Shown in pieces: positions 7,582 to 14,970 of a DNA stretch of 64,000 bases. Position numbers and translations under genes: made by a program. The notes under the pieces are model-generated. The model did not search any database and had not been told where the DNA came from. It saw nothing but the letters and a program-made list of their open reading frames with translations. Numbering within the stretch: the first letter of the stretch is position 1; every line of letters starts with the position of its first letter. The DNA comes from Candidatus Bathyarchaeota archaeon (GTDB lineage Archaea; Thermoproteota; Bathyarchaeia; TCS64), in assembly GCA_016934355.1 (NCBI GenBank), contig JAFGTA010000101.1:1-64000 (forward strand), in the 5' to 3' direction.

Positions 7582-8790
7582 TTGATAGATTTCTCATTCA
7601 CAGAGGAACAGGACCTTTTCCGTGAAGCGGTAAGGGAATGGCTCTCTAAGAACATGACACTAGAGCAGGTCAGAGAGAACGACACGAAGCACGAGCTCCC
7701 AAAGAGCTTTATCAAGGGAATGGGCGACATGGGTCTCCTACTTCTTACATTGCCTGAAGAGGATGGCGGCTCCGACGCAGACTGGGTTACTGCCACCATA
7801 GCCGCAGAGGAGATGGGCTACGCCGACATATCAGTCGCTTCCGCCGTTTTCTACCTCGTTCAGGCGAGCTGGGGCTACGTCATCAATAGGCTTGCCTCTG
7901 ATGTGGTTAAGGAGAACTACATCAAGAGGGCGACCCGCGGCGACGGATTCATCGGCATAGGCGTCACCGAGCCTGGTGGAGGCAGCGACGTGGCGGGCTT
8001 CAAGACCAATCTCAAACCCGACGGCTCTGGCTGGCTGGTAAATGGTGAAAAGTGCTACATCAGCGGCACAGCCGAGGCTGCAGAGATGGATGGCGGATAC
8101 TTCGTCTCCGGGTTCAACGACAGGGCTAAGGGCCACAGAGGTATGACCTCCTTCTTCCTGCCGATAAACCAGGAAGGCGTCGAGATAACCAAACGCTTCG
8201 ACAACATGGGGAGGATGGCCATCAGCACGGGCGGATTCAAGATGACCGACGTCAAGGTGCCCAAGGAGTACCAGCTCGGAGAGACCAACAGAGCCTTCTA
8301 CTACACCATGGAGGGCTTCGACGCAGCGCGTCTCCTCGTGTCAGCTAGCTGCATCGGCGCAGCCCAGAGATGCCTAGAGATAGGCATGGAGTACACAAAG
8401 GAGCGAATGGCGTTCGGTCAGCCCATAGCTAAGTACCAAGGAATACAGTTCGATCTCGCGGACATGGTCGCCCACGGCGAAGCCATCAAGACACTGATCT
8501 ACAAGACCTCGTGGATGCTGGACCAGAAGTACAAGCACGGGACCTTCTCGGCGCTTGAGTGCTCAAAGTACCTGTCCATGGTTAAGTATCTGGCTCCCCA
8601 CCACGCCCTCGACACGTTCAGGCGGGTAATGTACTGGTTGGGAGCGTACGGCTACACCAAGGAGTGCCCGCTGGAGATGGGCATGAGGGGTCTTATGAGC
8701 TACTGCATCGGCGCAGAAGGAGCGGCTAACATCCAGAAGATAGTCATTGCCCGCGAGACTATGGGCAGAGATTGGACAAAAACCCGTTAA
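7582..8790 (+). CDS. acyl-CoA dehydrogenase
   Basis: 402 residues if translation starts at TTG 7582, which has a GGTGAG ribosome-binding site 6 nt upstream and gives LIDFSFTEEQDLFREAV, the standard ACAD N-terminus. A longer frame from ATG 7522 would place the TATA-like element (CTTAAATAC, near 7531) inside the gene. FAD/substrate motifs IGIGVTEPGGGSDV and CYISGTAE are present. The C-terminus GAEGAANIQ aligns with the usual Y-E-G-T-x-x-I-Q that carries the catalytic Glu. Role: alpha,beta-dehydrogenation of acyl-CoA in fatty, amino or aromatic acid breakdown. Confidence 0.9.
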   Translation: MIDFSFTEEQDLFREAVREWLSKNMTLEQVRENDTKHELPKSFIKGMGDMGLLLLTLPEEDGGSDADWVTATIAAEEMGYADISVASAVFYLVQASWGYVINRLASDVVKENYIKRATRGDGFIGIGVTEPGGGSDVAGFKTNLKPDGSGWLVNGEKCYISGTAEAAEMDGGYFVSGFNDRAKGHRGMTSFFLPINQEGVEITKRFDNMGRMAISTGGFKMTDVKVPKEYQLGETNRAFYYTMEGFDAARLLVSASCIGAAQRCLEIGMEYTKERMAFGQPIAKYQGIQFDLADMVAHGEAIKTLIYKTSWMLDQKYKHGTFSALECSKYLSMVKYLAPHHALDTFRRVMYWLGAYGYTKECPLEMGMRGLMSYCIGAEGAANIQKIVIARETMGRDWTKTR

Positions 8791-8853
8791 CCCTCTTTTT
8801 CCCTTTTTTAGATAACTATAAAGCGTACCTGCATGGTTTTATCTGCGATAAGT

Positions 8854-9213
8854 ATGTCAGGAATGGCTCAGCTTCCACCACAGGTTCAGGAGCGCCTACA
8901 GCGGCTGCAGCAACTGCAGAACACCATGCAGCAGCTTCTCTCCCAGAAGCAGCGCATCGAGATGGAGATGATGGAGTCCGACAAGGCGCTGGAGGCCCTC
9001 GGGGAGGTGCCAGACGACGCAAAGGTCTACAAGAGCGTCGGCGCAGTGCTCGTACAGAGAGACAGGGACCGCGTCGTCAAGGAGCTGAATGAGAGGAAGG
9101 AGTTCCTGGACATGCGCGCCAAGGTACTTCAGAAGCAGGAGGACAAGACCAAGGAGAAGCTCACCGGTCTTCAGGAGACCCTCCAGAAGGAGCTCGGTAT
9201 CACCCCCTCGTAG
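8854..9213 (+). CDS. pfdB: prefoldin beta subunit
   Basis: About 119 residues from ATG 8854. Two coiled coils (LPPQVQERLQRLQQLQNTMQ onward, and RKEFLDMRAKVLQKQEDK onward) flank a beta hairpin region containing KVYKSVGAVLVQ, the prefoldin beta signature. The hexameric chaperone captures unfolded proteins for the thermosome. The TATA-like AACTATAAAG at about 8813 would place the transcript start after the ATG at 8833, so 8854 or 8863 is favoured. A DHH phosphoesterase gene follows, a neighbourhood common in archaea. Confidence 0.9.
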   Translation: MSGMAQLPPQVQERLQRLQQLQNTMQQLLSQKQRIEMEMMESDKALEALGEVPDDAKVYKSVGAVLVQRDRDRVVKELNERKEFLDMRAKVLQKQEDKTKEKLTGLQETLQKELGITPS

Positions 9214-9268
9214 CCCTGCACACAACTCTTAACTTCCTTCCACCAAGGAATATTGATTCTATACGCAG

Positions 9269-10258
9269 GTGTCCCGTTTGCAGCCAGAGATGGAAAGGTT
9301 CCTCGGCTTATTAGGAGATAGAGTAATCATACTCTGTCACCACAACGCCGACCCCGACGCGTTAGGCGCAGCGCAGGGAGTAAAGGAGCTCGTCACTGAA
9401 CTGGTCGGCGCTGAGACGGAGATAGTTCTACCCGACGACGCGAGCACGCTGGCGAGGTACATCGCGTCCAGCTTGGACATCTCTTTGAAGGAAGAGGCCG
9501 AGTTCTCTCCCGACACGATCATCGTCGTCGACTCGGGGAGCCTGAACCAGCTCGGCGAATGGGAGAAAAAGGTGAAGAAGACATCAGCCAAGCTCATCTT
9601 CATAGACCATCACCTCCCTGACAGCGAGATGTATGAGCTGTCCAGCCTGTACCTGGTCGACGCAGACGCCTCATCTGCCTCAGAGATCGTTTACAGGCTC
9701 TACGAATACCATGACGTATCCCCCTCCGAGAAAACGTCTACAGCCTTACTCGCTGGCATCGCCTACGATACGAAGCACTTCTCCCTCGGAGGCTCAGACA
9801 CGTTCAGGATCATATCGAGACTACTCGAACCCATAGGAGACGTGTTACGCGTCAAAGATATTCTAAGCATACCTCCCCGGCAGTCGGAAAAGATAGCGAG
9901 ATTAAAGGCTGGGCAGCGAGCCGAGGTCATGGTCATAGGCGAATGGGTTCTAGCGTTCAGCCGCCTGGGGTCGTTCCAGTCGTCAGGAGCGAGGGCTCTC
10001 GTCTCCCTCGGCGCTGACCTGTCGGTCGTAGCGGGAGAGGAGGGAGGCGCCCTCAGAGCGAGCCTGAGATCCACAAACAGGTTCTATCAAGGAACCCGTC
10101 TTCACCTCGGCGAGACGGTGAACACATTGGCTCAGAGCTTCAACGGCTCAGGCAGCGGACACCCCACCGCGGCTGGCTTCAACGGAGAGGGAAACCTAGA
10201 CGAGTTCATGGATGCTGTTAAACGGCTGCTCCGGGAAGAGCTTGAGGCCCGGTCTTAA
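9269..10258 (+). CDS. DHH/DHHA1 family phosphoesterase (NrnA/RecJ-like)
   Basis: 329 residues. DHH motifs in order: HHNADPDALGAAQG (motif I), IIVVDSGS (motif II), FIDHHLPDSE (motif III, giving the family name) and a later acidic segment near AGIAYDTKHF (motif IV). The DHHA1 substrate-binding motif is GSGSGHPTAAG near the C-terminus. Together these indicate a Mn-dependent phosphodiesterase that degrades short oligonucleotides or cyclic dinucleotides. GTG start at 9269. It follows prefoldin beta on the same strand. Confidence 0.88.
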   Translation: MSRLQPEMERFLGLLGDRVIILCHHNADPDALGAAQGVKELVTELVGAETEIVLPDDASTLARYIASSLDISLKEEAEFSPDTIIVVDSGSLNQLGEWEKKVKKTSAKLIFIDHHLPDSEMYELSSLYLVDADASSASEIVYRLYEYHDVSPSEKTSTALLAGIAYDTKHFSLGGSDTFRIISRLLEPIGDVLRVKDILSIPPRQSEKIARLKAGQRAEVMVIGEWVLAFSRLGSFQSSGARALVSLGADLSVVAGEEGGALRASLRSTNRFYQGTRLHLGETVNTLAQSFNGSGSGHPTAAGFNGEGNLDEFMDAVKRLLREELEARS

Positions 10259-10270
10259 TTCGGCAATTAC

Positions 10271-10286
10271 TATAGGTTAAACTATT
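10271..10286 (+). promoter_or_regulatory. predicted operator (variant) before ecfA-ecfT
   Basis: TATAGGTTAAACTATT lies 54 nt upstream of the EcfA ATG. It matches 13 of 16 positions of TATAGTTGTAACTATA, found before the ECF S-component gene at 59.4 kb. It overlaps or abuts the likely TATA region (ACTATTATAT). Inferred to bind the same regulator as the sites at 14165, 59368 and 59393. Confidence 0.5.
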
Positions 10287-10339
10287 ATATCAGGCGCTGC
10301 GTTCAATACTGAAAACTCAGTCTGGTGAGGGCCTAAGAG

Positions 10340-12076
10340 TTGGGACTGATAGAGGTAAAGAATCTATGGTATACATACCCCCACTCGGAGGAGCCCGCCC
10401 TCAGAGACATCAGCCTCACAATAGACCCCGGCGAATTCATTCTCCTCACAGGGCCGAGCGGCTGCGGTAAGACAACGTTCTGCAGATGCCTCAACGGCCT
10501 AGTCCCAAGGTTCTACAACGGTGTCATGGAAGGAACCGTGGAGGTGGCTGGACTCGACACCAGAGAAAACCCTACCATGAGACTCGCCGAGCATGTAGGC
10601 CTCATCTTCCAGAACCCGGACAACCAGATATTCGCCCTCACAGTAGAGAAGGACATCGCGTTCGGCCTAGAGAACCAGGGCGTGCCCAAAGACCTGATGG
10701 TCAAAGATATCCAGTGGGCTGCAGAGACCACAGGTATACAGCAGCTTAGGCAGCGGGCTACCCACGAGCTCTCCGGAGGGCAGAAGCAGAGGCTCACCAT
10801 TGCCTCTGTCCTCGCTATGAAGCCTAAGATCATCGTCATGGACGAGCCGACGGCTTTCCTTGACCCCGTCGGCGCCGAGCACATCTTCTCTGTGCTTGAC
10901 TACCTCAACAAGGAGCTCGGCATAACCATCATCCTCATCGAGCACAGGATGGATCTGGCCGTCAAGCATGTGGACCGGATAATAGTGTTCAACGACGGCG
11001 GAGTCATGCACGACGGAAAGCCAGCCGCCGTGCTATCAGACGACTCCACACGGCTACTAGGCGTAGGGATACCACGCGTCTTCGAACTCGCCCGTAGACT
11101 CAACTCCAGAGGGATCAGATTTAACAGTCTCCCTATCTCTGCCCTCCAGTTCTACGAGATGTTCAAGGACAGGCTCACCAACAAGACGCCGCAGATGAAC
11201 CCTGAGCTCAACGATTTAACAGAGTTCACAGGAGAGTTCCACCACCAGCCCGTTATAGATGCTCGGAACCTAAACTTCTCGTACCCCGGCGGAGTAAACG
11301 CCCTCAAAGACCTTTCCCTCACGATACACCATGGCGACTACGTAGCCATTATGGGGGAGAACGGAGCAGGGAAGACGACGCTGGTGAAGCACTTCAACGG
11401 GCTCCTCAAGCCTTCAAGCGGCTCGGTAACCGTGGACGGCGTGGACGTCTCGACGCTGAGCGTCGCGCAGCTCTCAAGAAAGGTTGGCCTCGTTTTCCAG
11501 AACCCCGACGACCAGCTCTTCGAGGAGACCGTGGAGAAGGAGATCAGCTTCGCCCTCAGGAACTTCGGGTTCAAGGAGTCGGTCATCGAGCAGAGGGTGA
11601 CGTGGGCCCTCAACCTCCTCGACATCGAGCAGTACCGGGAGAAGAGCCCCTTCACGCTGAGCGGAGGCGAAAGGAAACGCGTAGCCCTCGCATCAGTCCT
11701 AGCGTGGGACCCCGAGATACTCGTCCTCGACGAGCCGACCATCGGACAGGACTATGGTCAGAAGGAGAAACTAAGACACTTCCTCGTGCAGCTCAGATCT
11801 CAGGGCAAGACCGTGGTCATCGTGACGCATGACGTGGAGTTTGTGGCCGAGAGCCAGCCTAAAATCGTCCTAATGGCCGATGGGCAAGTAATCAGTGAAG
11901 GACCCGCGAAACAGGTGATGACTGACCCAGACACGCTGCATAGGTGTAGTGTATCTCAGCCAGAGATCACTCGCCTGTTCGCCAAGCTGTCTGATCACGG
12001 GATGCCGAGAGATGTGCTGGACATCGACGAGGCGTTCGACATACTGTCGAGGAACCTTAAGGAGGCGCCGCGTTGA
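10340..12076 (+). CDS. ecfA: ECF transporter fused dual ATPase (EcfA1-EcfA2)
   Basis: 578 residues with two ABC ATPase domains in one chain. Domain 1: Walker A GPSGCGKTT, signature LSGGQKQR, Walker B IIVMDEPTAFLDP. Domain 2: Walker A GENGAGKTT, signature LSGGERKR, Walker B ILVLDEPTIGQD. It energizes an energy-coupling-factor vitamin or metal importer at the membrane. The fusion replaces the usual separate EcfA1/EcfA2 pair. It overlaps ecfT by 4 nt, so translation is likely coupled. The S component is not here; a candidate with a matching operator is at 59416. GTG/TTG-type start near 10340. Confidence 0.92.
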   Translation: MGLIEVKNLWYTYPHSEEPALRDISLTIDPGEFILLTGPSGCGKTTFCRCLNGLVPRFYNGVMEGTVEVAGLDTRENPTMRLAEHVGLIFQNPDNQIFALTVEKDIAFGLENQGVPKDLMVKDIQWAAETTGIQQLRQRATHELSGGQKQRLTIASVLAMKPKIIVMDEPTAFLDPVGAEHIFSVLDYLNKELGITIILIEHRMDLAVKHVDRIIVFNDGGVMHDGKPAAVLSDDSTRLLGVGIPRVFELARRLNSRGIRFNSLPISALQFYEMFKDRLTNKTPQMNPELNDLTEFTGEFHHQPVIDARNLNFSYPGGVNALKDLSLTIHHGDYVAIMGENGAGKTTLVKHFNGLLKPSSGSVTVDGVDVSTLSVAQLSRKVGLVFQNPDDQLFEETVEKEISFALRNFGFKESVIEQRVTWALNLLDIEQYREKSPFTLSGGERKRVALASVLAWDPEILVLDEPTIGQDYGQKEKLRHFLVQLRSQGKTVVIVTHDVEFVAESQPKIVLMADGQVISEGPAKQVMTDPDTLHRCSVSQPEITRLFAKLSDHGMPRDVLDIDEAFDILSRNLKEAPR

Positions 12077-12867
12077 GCCTTCTGGAGAGCCTCCGATTCA
12101 CCCGGGGCGATACCTTCATACACAATATGGATCCGCGGGTTAAGTTCCTGCTGACCATGGTCGCCTTCTCTGCCTCCGTGATGTTCCTAGATTTGCTGCC
12201 TCTGATCGTCATCTTCCTTGTCCAGATGCCCCTGATCTTCGCGGCAAAGGTGGTCCGCGAGTGGTACAAGAGCGTCAAAGGTGCGTCCGTCATCGCCGTC
12301 ATAATCTTCGTGTCCAACATGCTGAGCTTCTACTATTTCCGGGGAGGACAGCTAACGTGGGGACTCGTCGAGTACAGCCTCGCGTTGACGGTTCGCTTCA
12401 TCGTGCTGGTCACCTCGTTCTCAGTCTTCTTCCTAACGACCTCGCCCGACAAACTCAGCTTGGCGCTGGAGAAGGCGCGGATTCCCTACGAGTTCAACTT
12501 CGCGTTTATAACCGCCATCAGGTTCGTCCCGGTATTGGCTGACGAAGCGCAGACAATAATGGACGCCCAGAGGTCGAGGGGCCTCGAGCTTGACAAGGGC
12601 AACTTCATCACGAGGATCAGAAACTACATCCCAATATTACTGCCGCTGATAATCAACTCCATCCGCAGGAGCCTAGAGCTCGCGGAGGCCATGGAGTCAC
12701 GGGCGTTCGGGGCCACCGAGAACCGGACAAACCTGTATGAGCTAAAGATGACTGGAACTGATTATATGGTATTGGCTGTCGTATTACTGTGCTTATGCAT
12801 CATGGTTTACGCGAAGCTCTACCTTCCTCCGTTTCAAGGTCTGTTGGGAGATGAGCTCATTTTCTAG
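12073..12867 (+). CDS. ecfT: ECF transporter transmembrane subunit EcfT
   Basis: 264 residues with about five to six membrane helices. The two coupling helices characteristic of EcfT end in DAQRSRGLELDKG and EAMESRAFGATE, which carry the conserved A/S-R-G and S-R-x-x-G motifs that contact the ATPases. TTG start at 12073 overlaps the ecfA stop. Role: membrane scaffold coupling ATP hydrolysis to the substrate-binding S component. With ecfA it forms a shared energizing module able to serve several S components. Confidence 0.9.
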   Translation: MSLLESLRFTRGDTFIHNMDPRVKFLLTMVAFSASVMFLDLLPLIVIFLVQMPLIFAAKVVREWYKSVKGASVIAVIIFVSNMLSFYYFRGGQLTWGLVEYSLALTVRFIVLVTSFSVFFLTTSPDKLSLALEKARIPYEFNFAFITAIRFVPVLADEAQTIMDAQRSRGLELDKGNFITRIRNYIPILLPLIINSIRRSLELAEAMESRAFGATENRTNLYELKMTGTDYMVLAVVLLCLCIMVYAKLYLPPFQGLLGDELIF

Positions 12868-13039
12868 GTTGACCGTATCCTTCTATATACAGATACTGTG
12901 AGAATTTACGAAAAGAATGGTTTATATATTATCTATTCGCCACCATAGGCAAATAATGACCATAATTACAGACGCCCCGAGTAAATGCTATAATGACGTA
13001 CTTCTGAGCAGTCGACGGGTGCCCGTGATTATACATTAG

Positions 13040-14104
13040 GTGAAACACTTGGAGCCTAGAAAGATACAGAAAGTCGGGTACTCGACCCTCTCCGTTTCCA
13101 TTCCCATGAACTGGGCCAAGAAACAGGGAGTGCAAAAAGGAGACATCGTATTCATCTCAGAGGAGAACGACGGCGCCCTCAGGATAACGCCGGAGCCGAC
13201 GAGGGCAGAGGACAGCAGCGTCTACGTAGTGCACGTGGACAACTGTGACAACACGAAGGTGCTGGCGAGGGTTATCGTCGGCAACTACGTACTTGGCAGG
13301 AACCTGATAAGGGTAGAAAGCAGCAGAAGGCTGATGAGGGAGCAGATAGAGAGCATCCGCGAGGTAACTCAGAGGCTGCTCGGAATCGGCATCATCGAGG
13401 AGAGCGACAGACACCTGCTACTGCAGTGCAGCATCGACCCAAAGAACTTCCCGCTGGAGACCGTCATCAAGAGGCTATACATGATAACGAGCATCATGTT
13501 CAAGGAGAGCATCGACGCCCTTATCGACAGGGACATGGAGTTGGCGAAGGACGCCATCGCCCGCGAACACGAGGCGGATACCATCTTCTGGCTTCTCGCT
13601 CGCCTCTTGGCGAGCGCCCAGCAGTCGAGGCTCATCTCAGAGGCAATCGGCATTGTCGACCCGATGGAGATAGTCGAGCATAACCTCATCGCGTGGTACA
13701 TGGAAATGATCGGCGACAGGCTAAACGCCATAGCGAAGAACATCATCTTATTGGAGGATCGTAGGGAGGAGAGCGACGAGGAGCTAATCGAGAGGCTGAG
13801 CCAGATCGGTCTCATATGCTTCACCATGTTCGACCAAGCTATGAAGAGCATGTTCGAGGGCGACCTGAAGCTGGCCAGCGACGCCGTGGACCTCTACGAG
13901 GCGGTGGGTCACGAGGAGGATTCACTGCTCAAAGAGTTCCAGGAGACACACGATCCTGAGCTATCCGCCCACATCAACGAGATCGCGTGGGAGCTGAGGA
14001 TCATCTCGGAGTACGCGACCACAATTGCTACGATAAGCATCGACAACGTACTGAAAAGCGAAAACGAGATCTGCACAATCGAGGAAAAAGAGCCCGCGAA
14101 GTAG
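13040..14104 (+). CDS. AbrB/SpoVT and PhoU domain phosphate-uptake-type regulator
   Basis: 354 residues. Residues 1-55 form a SpoVT/AbrB swapped-hairpin DNA-binding domain (RKIQKVGYSTLSVSIPMNWA, then GVQKGDIVFI). Residues about 110-340 form two PhoU helical-bundle repeats with the acidic metal-binding text AREHEADTIFW and YEAVGHEEDSLL. Such archaeal proteins are thought to regulate phosphate uptake. No pst or pit transporter genes are adjacent. A strong TATA-like TTTATATATTAT lies near 12930-12941. Confidence 0.85.
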   Translation: MKHLEPRKIQKVGYSTLSVSIPMNWAKKQGVQKGDIVFISEENDGALRITPEPTRAEDSSVYVVHVDNCDNTKVLARVIVGNYVLGRNLIRVESSRRLMREQIESIREVTQRLLGIGIIEESDRHLLLQCSIDPKNFPLETVIKRLYMITSIMFKESIDALIDRDMELAKDAIAREHEADTIFWLLARLLASAQQSRLISEAIGIVDPMEIVEHNLIAWYMEMIGDRLNAIAKNIILLEDRREESDEELIERLSQIGLICFTMFDQAMKSMFEGDLKLASDAVDLYEAVGHEEDSLLKEFQETHDPELSAHINEIAWELRIISEYATTIATISIDNVLKSENEICTIEEKEPAK

Positions 14105-14164
14105 GTCTCAATACCCTTTTCCGTTTCCCTTTGCTTAATATTTCATTTTTTCCTGAAGCGTAAA

Positions 14165-14176
14165 TAGTTTTAACTA
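14165..14176 (+). promoter_or_regulatory. predicted operator TAGTTTTAACTA before hxlB
   Basis: A perfect palindrome TAGTT-TT-AACTA ends 25 nt before the hexuloisomerase ATG, close to the expected transcript start (TAAATAG is TATA-like). It has the same arms and the same 2-nt spacer as the two sites before the ECF S-component gene. Inferred as a binding site for a shared regulator. Confidence 0.5.
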
Positions 14177-14201
14177 AGTAGCCGTCTATGTTCGGATCGT
14201 C

Positions 14202-14792
14202 ATGAGCTTCGTCAAGGAAGTCTCGTCTTGGATTCTCAAAGGTATAAACAGCATCATACTAGACGCTGAAGACGAAGAGATCGAGGGCATGATCCAGCAA
14301 ATCCTCGATGCATACTCTAAAAGGATACTAGTAATAGGCAGTGGGAGAAGTGGGTTCGTAGGCAGAGCCTTCGCGTTACGGCTCATGCAGAGCGGCTTCA
14401 ACGTATATGTCAGCGGAGAGACCATCGCCCCAGCTCTCAGCCCCGGTGATTTGGTTCTAGCTATATCTGGTTCAGGCACAACGAAGATCGTTGTGGCGCA
14501 GGCAGAGATAGCGAAGGAGATCGGCGCCAGGGTTATCGCTTTGACGTCTCACCCGGACAGTAGGCTGGGTGAGCTCTCTGACCATATAGTGGTCATCAAG
14601 GGCAGGACGAAGGATGAAGTCGATATAGACTACACCCGCCGCCAGATCACTGGAGAGTACGACATGGCGCCGCTTGGCACCATGTTCGAGCTGAGTGCGC
14701 TCGTGTTCCTCGATGGCGTGATCGCGGATATCATGAAGCGGCTCGGCAGGAATGAGATAGACCTCAAGAGGCGCCACGCACACACCCAGTAA
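14202..14792 (+). CDS. hxlB: 6-phospho-3-hexuloisomerase (SIS domain)
   Basis: 196 residues, the normal PHI length. The SIS core is clear: ILVIGSGRSGFVGRAFALRL, GDLVLAISGSGTTKIVVAQA and ARVIALTSHPDS. PLGTMFELSALVFLDGVI is the PHI-type C-terminal part. It interconverts 3-hexulose-6-phosphate and fructose-6-phosphate in the ribulose monophosphate pathway, used by archaea in reverse to make ribulose-5-phosphate for nucleotides and riboflavin. The partner hexulose-phosphate synthase is not in the window. The upstream palindrome suggests co-regulation with the ECF transporter genes. Confidence 0.9.
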   Translation: MSFVKEVSSWILKGINSIILDAEDEEIEGMIQQILDAYSKRILVIGSGRSGFVGRAFALRLMQSGFNVYVSGETIAPALSPGDLVLAISGSGTTKIVVAQAEIAKEIGARVIALTSHPDSRLGELSDHIVVIKGRTKDEVDIDYTRRQITGEYDMAPLGTMFELSALVFLDGVIADIMKRLGRNEIDLKRRHAHTQ

Positions 14793-14856
14793 CGGCGTAG
14801 CACGACTATGTCTCAGCTACCTGTAATTATCTCAAATCACTGTAAGTATTTCTCCG

Positions 14857-14919
14857 TCTATACTATATAGAGCAAGGATTGACCAGAACCTGAAATTACA
14901 GATCGAAAGGGTTTAAAAG
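14857..14919 (+). promoter_or_regulatory. promoter region of EF-2 gene
   Basis: GAAAGGGTTTAAAAG at 14905-14919 looks like a BRE plus TATA box about 55 nt before the fusA ATG. Upstream, TCTATA-CTA-TATAGA at 14857-14871 is a 6-bp dyad and a second AT-rich candidate element. Both are consistent with a strong promoter for a translation factor gene. Confidence 0.5.
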
Positions 14920-14970
14920 ACCCCTATCTGTGACTATAGTCAACTTACGGTAAAAAGGATAAGATCATTA

